From assembly GCA_902489925.1 (NCBI GenBank), contig CABUBX010000056.1:1-12150 (forward strand): a stretch of DNA of 12,150 bases, written 5' to 3'. The DNA is from an uncultured Lachnospiraceae bacterium (GTDB taxonomy: Bacteria > Bacillota > Clostridia > Lachnospirales > Lachnospiraceae). The notes below the pieces were generated by a model. That model was not told where the DNA came from. It saw only the letters and a list, made by a program, of their open reading frames with translations, and made no database searches. Below, one piece after another: positions 5,859 through 12,150 of this stretch; within the stretch, counting starts at the first letter, position 1, and each line of letters begins with the position of its first letter. A program made the position numbers and the translations under genes.

Positions 5859-7867
5859 AAAAACAGATTGTTATTCCGATTTGCTGTGTTTTATCGGCGG
5901 CGCTCATCGGAGGCAGCGTCTACGGGGTTATGAAATACAACAGCTCAAAAGTAGTCATTGATGTGCTGCCTGTATCTGCACTCTCGACGCAGTATTGGGA
6001 AAATTCCTACTCCGAAGGCTATGTGACCTCCAACGTCTCACAGCAGATTGCCCTTGAAGAAAAGCAAGTCATCAAAGAAATTTATGTCAATGAAGGCGAT
6101 AAGGTTTCTATAGGCGATAAGCTTGTTGCCTTTGATACAACACTCTCCGAACTTGATTTGGAAGACAAGAGAATTTCCCTTCAAAAAATTGATTTACAGA
6201 TTAAAGACCTCAATGAGCAAATTCGTCTCATTAAAGAAAACAAGGCGCCTGTAGATACAGGAACGACACCGAATGACTTTGATTCAAATGAAAGTGCACT
6301 TTTAGGCAAACGCAGCTTTCCTGTCTCAAACATCAAGGTCATTGAAAATCCGACACCGGATACCGGCGAGACAAATCCTCCTGAAACCGGTGAAACTGAG
6401 ACGCCTTCAGAAAAGCCTGAAAGTCAGCTTGATTTTAACACTCAGCCAAAGCCTTTAGAAAATGCTTATGAAATTGCATGTGATGAAAATACGATTATCA
6501 CCCCTGCTTTCATTAACAAAATCCGCGGCTGTGACGAAAACGGTGAAAATCAAAAGCTTGAAAATTCCATGACAGTTGTTCTTAAAATTGCCGACAGCGG
6601 TACAGGCATTACCTTAAACGGAAAACGGTTAAAAGCACCGACAGAGGATGAGATTCCGACACGGCTCAGTCATTTTATGAGAAATAACCGTCGTATGAAC
6701 ACTTATCCTACCGAGGGCGAGCTCAATGATAAGACAGATATTTTAAATATCAGTGATAAAAATTACGTTTACTGTTCTCCTGATATGACAATTACTGCAG
6801 GCTTTATTAAAAAGCTGCTTGCCATTCCGGGAACAGACGGCAATGAAGGTCAGGAAGCCATCACCGTCATTCTGAAAATGAAAGGCCATGAAGACTTTGC
6901 TCTTGACGGCAACAAGCTGACTGCACCGGACGAAAGCAAAATTGACACAACAACTTTAAAAGACTATATCAAGAACGGGGATTTCAACAAGCTTCCCGAT
7001 GATACTCAAGAGCCGGGCACTGATAACCCGAATATCGATGACCCGAACATCGACGACCCCGGCATTGATGACCCGGGCATTGACAATCCGGGTATTGATG
7101 AGCCAACCGGTCCTGTATACACACCGGATGAAATCAAGCAGCTCGTCACAGAAAAAGAACAGGAAATTGCCAAGCTTAAAACGAACCGCAAGCAGGCCGA
7201 GCTTGATATGACAAAGCTCAAAAAACAGATTGATGCTGCTGTTGTCACAAGCAGCGTCAATGGCGTTGTCAAAACAGCAGTTGACCCTACTGCCGAAAAC
7301 AGCGGTATTGAAAAAGGACATCCGTTTATCGTTGTACAGAGTGAAGAAGGTCTCTATCTGACCGGCACGTTAAATGAGCTTCAGCTCGAAACAATTAAAA
7401 TCGGACAGCAAATTACAGCGGATTCCTACATGAGCGGTATTTCATTTATGGCCGAAATCACTGAAATTGCCGATTACCCGACAGAAAATGCCATGGGATT
7501 TTCTGAAAACCGCAACGTATCACACTATCCGTTTAAAGCTTATATTGAAGATGCCGAAGGACTTACAAACGGTGAATATGTTAATTTATCTATGACCAGC
7601 ACACCATCCGACGGCTTCAGTGATGACCTCTATGTTTTGAAAGCTTATATCCGTCAGGCAGATGACGGTTCCTCCTATGTTTATGTGCGTGACGAAAATG
7701 AACGTCTGAAAAAACAGACTGTCGTCACCGGCCGAAGTCTTTACAATTCTTACATTGAAATTAAAAGCGGCCTTACAATGGAAGATTACATCGCCTTTCC
7801 ATATGGCAAGACGCTCAAGGACGGTGTCAAAACAAAAGAAGGCAGCATGGACAATATTGTTTATTAG
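5855..7867 (+). CDS. Membrane-fusion adaptor with large hairpin-tip insert (adaptor 2)
   Basis: This second adaptor has 670 residues, about 200 more than adaptor 1. It has a membrane helix (about 5-26), a lipoyl half (about 62-95, VNEGDKVSIGDKLVAFD), a first coiled-coil helix (about 96-130), an insert of about 290 residues (131-421), a second helix (422-460), a second lipoyl half (about 461-496, SSVNGVVKT), a beta-barrel and a membrane-proximal end. The C-terminal part resembles adaptor 1: compare SGLTMEDYIAFP with SGLTAEDYIAWP, and RDENERLKK with KDEKERLEK. The insert holds a Pro/Thr/Glu-rich linker (about 165-190), two related modules of about 75 residues (204-280 and 302-376), and an Asp/Pro repeat (391-415). 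It therefore sits exactly where adaptor hairpins normally have their tip. I do not recognise the modules. Its ATG overlaps the ATPase stop, and the permease starts 11 bases after its end. Confidence 0.9.
   Translation: MKKQIVIPICCVLSAALIGGSVYGVMKYNSSKVVIDVLPVSALSTQYWENSYSEGYVTSNVSQQIALEEKQVIKEIYVNEGDKVSIGDKLVAFDTTLSELDLEDKRISLQKIDLQIKDLNEQIRLIKENKAPVDTGTTPNDFDSNESALLGKRSFPVSNIKVIENPTPDTGETNPPETGETETPSEKPESQLDFNTQPKPLENAYEIACDENTIITPAFINKIRGCDENGENQKLENSMTVVLKIADSGTGITLNGKRLKAPTEDEIPTRLSHFMRNNRRMNTYPTEGELNDKTDILNISDKNYVYCSPDMTITAGFIKKLLAIPGTDGNEGQEAITVILKMKGHEDFALDGNKLTAPDESKIDTTTLKDYIKNGDFNKLPDDTQEPGTDNPNIDDPNIDDPGIDDPGIDNPGIDEPTGPVYTPDEIKQLVTEKEQEIAKLKTNRKQAELDMTKLKKQIDAAVVTSSVNGVVKTAVDPTAENSGIEKGHPFIVVQSEEGLYLTGTLNELQLETIKIGQQITADSYMSGISFMAEITEIADYPTENAMGFSENRNVSHYPFKAYIEDAEGLTNGEYVNLSMTSTPSDGFSDDLYVLKAYIRQADDGSSYVYVRDENERLKKQTVVTGRSLYNSYIEIKSGLTMEDYIAFPYGKTLKDGVKTKEGSMDNIVY
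6464..6694 (+). other. Adaptor 2 insert module A (unrecognised domain)
   Basis: Residues 204-280 form the first copy of a duplicated extracellular module. Shared landmarks with module B are a cysteine (C209) followed by TIITPAFINKI, a hydrophobic MTVVLK strand (239-244), LNGKRLKAP (254-262) and a helix-like end near residue 275. The order suggests a small alpha/beta fold. No function can be assigned. Confidence 0.7.
6758..6982 (+). other. Adaptor 2 insert module B (unrecognised domain)
   Basis: Residues 302-376 form the second copy. C307 followed by MTITAGFIKKL aligns without gaps to C209 to I223 of module A. ITVILK (336-341) and LDGNKLTAP (350-358) match the later landmarks with only one-residue gaps. 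The DNA of the two copies has diverged clearly, so the duplication is old and the shared residues have probably been kept by selection. Confidence 0.7.
7025..7099 (+). repeat. Five tandem 15-bp repeats in adaptor 2
   Basis: Five 15-base units encode a pentapeptide of form (D/N)P(N/G)ID at residues 391-415, followed by a decayed EPTG unit. Third-position changes differ between units, so this array is older than the 42-bp repeats of adaptor 1. It makes an acidic, proline-spaced stalk between module B and the second coiled-coil helix. Confidence 0.9.
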
Positions 7868-7878
7868 GAGGGCATAAT

Positions 7879-9204
7879 ATGCTTGAAAATATAAGATTAT
7901 CATTTCAGGGAATATGGTCACATAAGCTGCGCTCATTCCTCACAATGCTCGGTATTATTATCGGTATTGCTTCTATTATTGCCATTGTCTCTACAATCAA
8001 GGGCACAAACGAGCAGATTAAAGAAAACCTGATTGGTTCGGGCAACAATACCGTCACTGTCACCCTCTATCAGGGCGAGGGCGAATATGAGGCTGAGTAC
8101 ATGGGCACACCGCCCGGTGTTCCTGTCATTTCCGATGAAACATTACAGAGTATTTTAGATATCCCTACAGTAGAAAACGCTTCCCGTTTTCTCCGCAGAA
8201 GATATAACAGCTCTATTTTTTATAAAGCGGCTCAGCTTCAAAGCTGCTCACTTTTAGGCATTGACAGCAACTATCTTGACACATGCGGATACATCTTAAA
8301 AAAAGGCCGCGGCTTTGTCCAGAATGATTTTAAATATTTTAAAAAGGTGGCACTGATTGACAGCGCTGTTGCCTCCGAATTATTTCCGGACACAGAGCCT
8401 GTCGGCAAAACGATTGAGATTCAGGGCGAGCCTTTTATCGTCATTGGCGTTGTCGAGCAATCCAATGCCTTTAAGCCCGTCATTAATTCAGTTGAAGATT
8501 ATATGAACTACATGGGCGACACATCCAGTACCGTTTACATTCCGAGAGACTCATGGCCGATTATTTTTGCCTTCGATGAGCCTGAAAACATTGTCTTTAA
8601 GGCGACCTCTACGGATGATATGAGTACTGCCGGACAAAAGGTTGCCGATATTTTAAACAGTACAATCGTGCAGCCAAATAACGGTATGCCGGAAGGCGGC
8701 GACATGGGCGGCGGTGCTGAGGGCTCTTACAATGAAGCTTCCGAAAGTACAAACGCTCTCAAGTACAAATCAAAGGACATTTTGGAAAAGGCTAAAAATC
8801 TTCAAAATTTAAGCCAGTCCACAAACCAGCAGCTTATATGGATTGCCAGTATTTCTCTTTTAGTCGGCGGTATCGGCGTCATGAATATCATGCTCGTTTC
8901 CGTCACAGAGCGTACAAGAGAAATCGGTCTTAAAAAAGCGATTGGCGCAAGAAATAATGTAATTTTAGGACAGTTTCTGACTGAGGCTGCCGTACTGACA
9001 AGCCTTGGCGGACTTCTTGGCGTCATCGTCGGCATCATACTTGCCAAAGTTATTTCGTCCATATCCTCAACCCCGGTTGCTATAAGCGTTCCGGCCATCG
9101 CAGCTTCCGTCATCTTCTCCATCATTATCGGAGTTATTTTCGGACTGCTGCCATCAATTAAAGCTTCAAAATTGAATCCGATTGATGCGTTAAGACATGA
9201 ATAA
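7879..9204 (+). CDS. ABC exporter permease (MacB/FtsX type)
   Basis: This 441-residue permease is the membrane subunit of the exporter. A first helix (about 21-40) follows the MacB-type start SHKLRSFLTMLGIIIGI. A large extracellular domain (about 41-315) comes next, then three helices (about 318-342, 370-394 and 405-427) forming the C-terminal FtsX domain. The cytoplasmic loop ERTREIGLKKAIGA (344-357) is the conserved ATPase-coupling segment, and the end PIDALRHE is typical of the family. The four-helix layout with a large domain after helix 1 is the MacB-type arrangement. The extracellular part contains a Gly/Met-rich stretch (268-282). ATG 7879 has GGAGGG (7867-7872), which begins in the adaptor 2 stop codon. 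It is the last gene of the operon, ending 26 bases before a strong terminator. The substrate could be a peptide, lipid or antibiotic. Confidence 0.94.
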   Translation: MLENIRLSFQGIWSHKLRSFLTMLGIIIGIASIIAIVSTIKGTNEQIKENLIGSGNNTVTVTLYQGEGEYEAEYMGTPPGVPVISDETLQSILDIPTVENASRFLRRRYNSSIFYKAAQLQSCSLLGIDSNYLDTCGYILKKGRGFVQNDFKYFKKVALIDSAVASELFPDTEPVGKTIEIQGEPFIVIGVVEQSNAFKPVINSVEDYMNYMGDTSSTVYIPRDSWPIIFAFDEPENIVFKATSTDDMSTAGQKVADILNSTIVQPNNGMPEGGDMGGGAEGSYNEASESTNALKYKSKDILEKAKNLQNLSQSTNQQLIWIASISLLVGGIGVMNIMLVSVTERTREIGLKKAIGARNNVILGQFLTEAAVLTSLGGLLGVIVGIILAKVISSISSTPVAISVPAIAASVIFSIIIGVIFGLLPSIKASKLNPIDALRHE

Positions 9205-9230
9205 TAATTAACGCTCAATAAAAACAAAAT

Positions 9231-9273
9231 AAACTCTCCTGAAATGTATATTTTTTATGTTTCAGGAGAGTTT
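9231..9273. terminator. Bidirectional terminator between exporter and antiporter
   Basis: AAACTCTCCTGAAA (9231-9244) and TTTCAGGAGAGTTT (9260-9273) are perfect 14-base inverted arms with a 15-base A/T-rich loop. A T run follows on the plus strand. On the minus strand, T-rich sequence follows too, so the hairpin probably ends both the exporter operon and the convergent antiporter gene, whose stop codon lies 4 bases away. Confidence 0.92.
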
Positions 9274-9276
9274 TTC

Positions 9277-10665
9277 TTATTTCTTTTTATTTTTATATCT
9301 CTTATTTTCAACAGCCCATGCTCTTGCTTCTTCTTTGATTGTTTCCTCAGCAATCGCTTCGGCTTGCGCAGCCTTCGGTGAACCGACAGCGGCAAGCTTA
9401 TTGGCACGTCGCTTGATAATTTCCTCTGACTTCGGACGAATATTACCGGCAGCTGTAAGTGCTTCTCTCGTCATCAGCGGACCGACAATCTCATAAATCA
9501 ATACTGCAAACAGTGTAATATTTCTTATGAGCGCCCCCTGCTTTCCAAGCTGCATTGCGGTCGCACACATTCCCAGTGCAACGCCTGCCTGCGGAAACAG
9601 CGTAATTCCGAGATACTTACAAATCTGAGGCGAACACTTCGTTGCCTTAGCACTGAGAAATGTTCCGAAATATTTGCCGATACAGCGAAATACAATGTAG
9701 ACAAGACCGATAACAACGATTGCCCAGTCACCAAAGACTTTTAGCTCAAGCTCAGAACCGCTGATGACAAAAAATATGGCAAAAAGCGGTGAGGTCCACT
9801 TATCGGCTGCCGCCATAAGGTCTTCGGACAAATCACAAGTATTGCAAAATACCGTACCGAGCATCATGCAGACAAGCAGGGATGAAAAGCCCACATGAAC
9901 CGGCCCTATCTGAAACTTCACCATTGAAAGCGAAACCGTAAGAAATACAAAGGCAATCGTCATATTCAGACGGTTTGTATTTGAGTGGAACAGCTTCTCC
10001 ATCTGTGTGAGCAGCCATCCCATAAGTGCACCTAAAATCAGGGAACACCCGATTTCTACAAGCGGATTGACTACAATCGAAACCACGTTCGCCTGACCGC
10101 TGACCAATGTCTCTGCAATCCCAAAGCACACTGCAAAGACAATGAGCCCGACCGCATCATCAAGGGCAACGATTGGCAAAAGCAAATCTGTGAGAGGCCC
10201 TTTCGCTTTGTACTGACGCACAACCATCAAGGTTGCTGCCGGTGCCGTCGCTGTCGCGATTGCCCCAAGCACAAGCACCTGCGGTATCGTCAGCTTATCA
10301 GGCATCATAAGGTATATGACAAACAGCGCTACATCAACACAGATTGTCGCTGCAACAGCCTGCATAATACCGATAGAAAATGCCTGTTTCCCAATCTTTT
10401 TTAAGTCGGCAATACGAAATTCATTGCCGATTGAAAATGCAATAAATCCAAGTGCTACCTTTGAAATCAAAGACAGCATCTCAACCTCCTCCATCGAGGA
10501 GAATCCAAGGCCCAAAACCCCAAAAGACCCAAGACAGTACGGTCCGATAATTACACCGGCAATCAAATATGCCGTAACATCCGGCAGGCGCAGCTTTTTA
10601 AATATTCGCGTCATAAGCAGACCTGCGAGCAAAGCAATTGATACATTCAATAAAACATAACTCAT
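9277..10665 (-). CDS. Cation/proton antiporter (CPA2-like)
   Basis: This 462-residue integral membrane protein of the Na+/H+ exchanger superfamily has about 12 hydrophobic segments spread over residues 1-400. It would exchange Na+ or K+ for protons across the cytoplasmic membrane. Family marks are the broken-helix region ATATAPAATLMVV (137-149), the ion-binding acidic pair D169-D170 in VALDDAVGL, and FPQAGVALG (357-365) in a late helix. The C-terminal tail (408-462) is hydrophilic, rich in Ala, Glu and Lys, and looks like a charged cytoplasmic helix. No RCK/TrkA nucleotide-binding domain is attached, unlike KefB/KefC. The ATG at 10665 has AAGGAG (10678-10673). It has its own promoter next to the chimeric gene's stop, and I see no terminator between them, so read-through is possible. 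The transported ion cannot be told. Confidence 0.9.
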   Translation of the reverse strand: MSYVLLNVSIALLAGLLMTRIFKKLRLPDVTAYLIAGVIIGPYCLGSFGVLGLGFSSMEEVEMLSLISKVALGFIAFSIGNEFRIADLKKIGKQAFSIGIMQAVAATICVDVALFVIYLMMPDKLTIPQVLVLGAIATATAPAATLMVVRQYKAKGPLTDLLLPIVALDDAVGLIVFAVCFGIAETLVSGQANVVSIVVNPLVEIGCSLILGALMGWLLTQMEKLFHSNTNRLNMTIAFVFLTVSLSMVKFQIGPVHVGFSSLLVCMMLGTVFCNTCDLSEDLMAAADKWTSPLFAIFFVISGSELELKVFGDWAIVVIGLVYIVFRCIGKYFGTFLSAKATKCSPQICKYLGITLFPQAGVALGMCATAMQLGKQGALIRNITLFAVLIYEIVGPLMTREALTAAGNIRPKSEEIIKRRANKLAAVGSPKAAQAEAIAEETIKEEARAWAVENKRYKNKKK

Positions 10666-10699
10666 TTTTCTTCTCCTTCACATTCATTTCCCGCCACAC

Positions 10700-10728
10700 A
10701 GTATAACCCGAATAGTATATAAAAGCAA
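10700..10728 (-). promoter_or_regulatory. Sigma-A promoter of the antiporter
   Basis: On the minus strand TTGCTT (10728-10723) and TATACT (10705-10700) are separated by 17 bases, a good vegetative match. The -10 box is 34 bases before the antiporter ATG. The -35 box lies only 8 bases past the stop codon of the chimeric gene. Confidence 0.75.
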
Positions 10729-10736
10729 GATGTGAT

Positions 10737-11642
10737 TTAGGCAAACGTCACCGCAACAACTCTGGCAAGTCCTTTTGCCTTAATAAGAAAACGTACCGTT
10801 CCCGGATGAAGATGACGTCCGTCGCAAATCGCTTCACAGTAAACGTCAGACTCAAGCACAGCGCCCATAATTGCCGGAAAATGCTGATGCAAAAGCTTCA
10901 TTGCATTAAATGTATGCGTCGCCGCCTCAGCACCGTTATGAATGCACTTCCATGCCGTATCATAGTCTGCACCGGAATGTCCGATTGCAACGGTCATGCC
11001 CAGTTCTTTCATCACCGGTATCATCTCAGGAACACCCAAAACCTCCGGTGAAACTGTAATATATCGGATATTGCCCTTAGCCTTCTCCTGATATTCCCTG
11101 AGTAATTGTTCGTCAGGGCTGATTAAGAGATGTATCGGCAGCGACTTTACATCCTCACCGACTTCATGGGTTGTCGCCGCAATATATCTTGCCGCACTGC
11201 CGTATCCCGGCGTATGGTCAGTCACAGCGATGTCATTATCAATCGTCTTTGGAATACCGATAACACGAATGCCCTCCGGTGCACACACTTTATGAATCCT
11301 TCCGCAAGTATCCATCGTTCCGTTGCCGCCGTTTAAAAGAACATAGCGGATGTTGTACTTTTTAAATATCTCCGGCATCTTTTTGTAGTCATCATCCCAC
11401 AAAGCATATCTTGAAGAACCGATGGCTGTTGCCGGTGTCTGCAAAAGCAATTTTAATTCTTCCTCCGGTACAGTCAGCAAATCAAGAAAGTCTTCACTAA
11501 AAATTGCGCCCGTGCCGCCCATGGCTGCATAAACTTTCTCGACCTTTCCGCTTTTCTTTGCCTCCTCAACAACACCGTACAGGGACGCATTAATGACCGG
11601 CGTCGGTCCTCCGCCGTGAACTACTAAAACATTTCCTTCCAC
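10737..11642 (-). CDS. Chimeric ORF: phosphofructokinase N-part fused to NagA middle part
   Basis: This 301-residue frame joins pieces of two unrelated enzymes. Residues 1 to about 171 are the front of a 6-phosphofructokinase: HGGGPTPVINASLYG (9-23), GGNGTMDT (105-112), PKTIDND (131-137) and TDHTPGYGSAARYIAATT (141-158), then VKSLPIH. An intact relative runs on for over 200 residues. From about residue 175 it is NagA, GlcNAc-6-phosphate deacetylase: GNIRYITVSPE (190-200), GHS with H222, THTFNAM with H243, and DGRHLHP (274-280). NagA lacks its front half and its end: the catalytic VTD(A/S) aspartate is replaced by F300 and the frame stops one codon later. Neither activity is expected. The GTG start has AGGAGG at good spacing, and no internal stop or frameshift is seen. 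It may be a deletion product (pseudogene), an assembly artefact or, less likely, a new protein. Confidence 0.88.
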   Translation of the reverse strand: MEGNVLVVHGGGPTPVINASLYGVVEEAKKSGKVEKVYAAMGGTGAIFSEDFLDLLTVPEEELKLLLQTPATAIGSSRYALWDDDYKKMPEIFKKYNIRYVLLNGGNGTMDTCGRIHKVCAPEGIRVIGIPKTIDNDIAVTDHTPGYGSAARYIAATTHEVGEDVKSLPIHLLISPDEQLLREYQEKAKGNIRYITVSPEVLGVPEMIPVMKELGMTVAIGHSGADYDTAWKCIHNGAEAATHTFNAMKLLHQHFPAIMGAVLESDVYCEAICDGRHLHPGTVRFLIKAKGLARVVAVTFA

Positions 11643-11838
11643 GATACCCCTCCTCTTATGAATTTTGTTCTTTTTCTCATCATATCATACTTTTTATTTG
11701 TGCGCTTTTCTTTTTACACAAACGTTTGCATGAAATAAAACTGGTTTTTTTGCGCAATCTATTTTATACTATAAACAAAGTAGTATTCGAATTAAACAAA
11801 AATCACTGTCAACAAACTCAAATCGGGAGGAAAAAGCC
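11643..11838. promoter_or_regulatory. Divergent control region between chimera and LacI regulator
   Basis: These 196 bases are A/T-rich and hold the start signals of two divergent genes. On the minus strand TATGAT (11689-11684) could be a -10 box for the chimera, but without a good -35. On the plus strand TATACT (11765-11770) with a weak TGGTTT 17 bases upstream could serve the LacI gene. Ribosome sites are AGGAGG before 11642 and GGGAGG at 11825-11830. The promoter calls are weak. Confidence 0.4.
11716..11731. promoter_or_regulatory. LacI/CcpA-type operator (cre-like)
   Basis: CAAACGTTTG (11719-11728) is a perfect 10-base palindrome centred on CG. Read on the minus strand with its flanks it gives ATGCAAACGTTTGTG, which matches the LacI/CcpA pattern WTGNAANCGNWWNCA at all fixed positions except the last two. 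It sits between the divergent LacI regulator and the chimeric sugar gene, where an autoregulatory operator or a carbon-catabolite site would be expected. Confidence 0.6.
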
Positions 11839-12150
11839 ATGACACTAAAGGAAATTGCAGCGGAAGCCGGTGTATCGGTTTCGACAGTTTCAAGAGTTAT
11901 TAATAAAAAAGGAACCTCTGCAGCCAGCAAAGAGGTTCAGGATAAAATATGGGAAATTGTCAGAAGAACAGGCTATTCGCCCAATGCAGCAGCAAGAAAC
12001 TTAAAGACAGGGCATTCTGGCGAAAGCGAGAGCAAACGTTCTCGTGCTATTGCCTGTATATTTGCCCGAACCGATGAACCGATGAAAGATACCTTCTTTT
12101 CCACGCTGGCAAGGGGCATCGAGCAGGAGGCTTTCCGACATAACTATATT
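11839..12150 (+). CDS. LacI family transcriptional regulator, partial (3' end outside window)
   Basis: An ATG at 11839, preceded by GGGAGG (11825-11830), opens a frame with no stop through the window end, giving the first 104 residues. Residues 1-24 are a textbook LacI helix-turn-helix, TLKEIAAEAGVSVSTVSRVI, followed by the hinge region with GYSPNAAARNLKTG (about 49-62). The start of the sugar-binding periplasmic-protein-like domain follows (AIACIFAR, then FFSTLARGIEQEA). Members bind DNA as dimers and release or hold it on binding a sugar or sugar phosphate. Its divergent partner carries remains of phosphofructokinase and GlcNAc-6-phosphate deacetylase genes, which hints at a role in hexose or amino-sugar use. 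The effector is unknown because the ligand domain is cut off. Confidence 0.93.
   Translation, partial: MTLKEIAAEAGVSVSTVSRVINKKGTSAASKEVQDKIWEIVRRTGYSPNAAARNLKTGHSGESESKRSRAIACIFARTDEPMKDTFFSTLARGIEQEAFRHNYI

Noticed and set aside
7025..7099. Possible CRISPR array
   Set aside because: The 15-bp units are contiguous without spacers and lie in frame inside a coding sequence.
6956..7321. Minus-strand frames over the adaptor 2 repeat
   Set aside because: They arise from the 15-bp repeat being a multiple of three and show no ribosome site or recognisable protein.
8802..9227. 141-residue minus-strand frame inside the permease gene and its downstream spacer
   Set aside because: It is antisense to conserved FtsX-domain codons and its start has no ribosome site.
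10316..10660. 114-residue plus-strand frame over the antiporter start
   Set aside because: It is antisense to conserved antiporter helices and has no ribosome site.

Overview
The window looks like chromosome of a low-to-moderate-GC Gram-positive Firmicute, most likely class Clostridia and plausibly Lachnospiraceae. The basis is strong AGGAGG-type ribosome sites, sigma-A-like promoters, an A/T-rich coding style, a DegV protein, and an ABC exporter with membrane-anchored adaptors but no outer-membrane partner. The organism cannot be named from the sequence alone.

Layout from left to right. Bases 1-354 have no gene; they hold a 180-bp imperfect palindrome (109-288) and the degV terminator. Next, on the minus strand, come a DegV family lipid-binding protein with its own promoter, an OmpR-type response regulator and its sensor kinase. 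The kinase and regulator genes overlap by 11 bases and are read kinase first. A 203-base divergent control region (3503-3705) separates them from a plus-strand operon: adaptor 1, MacB/LolD-type ATPase, adaptor 2, MacB-type permease. The operon ends at a strong hairpin (9231-9273) that also serves the converging gene. On the minus strand again are a CPA2-type cation/proton antiporter and, upstream of it, an open reading frame that fuses the front of a phosphofructokinase to the middle of an N-acetylglucosamine-6-phosphate deacetylase (NagA). Divergent from this chimera is a LacI family repressor cut off by the window end.

The two-component system very probably controls the divergent exporter. 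Both divergent promoters carry TGCTATAAT without a clear -35 box, and each is preceded by TTTAT/TTTAC half-sites at a similar distance, some spaced 11 bases apart, as expected for an OmpR/PhoB-type activator. The exporter resembles the MacAB/YknXYZ class, but its substrate cannot be read from the sequence.

The exporter is structurally unusual. It has two related adaptors. The second carries about 290 extra residues at the tip of its coiled-coil hairpin, including two copies of a roughly 75-residue module I do not recognise. Both adaptors also carry acidic tandem repeats (42-bp and 15-bp units). The other standout is the in-frame Pfk-NagA chimera, which lacks essential parts of both enzymes and looks like the product of a deletion, unless it is an assembly error.
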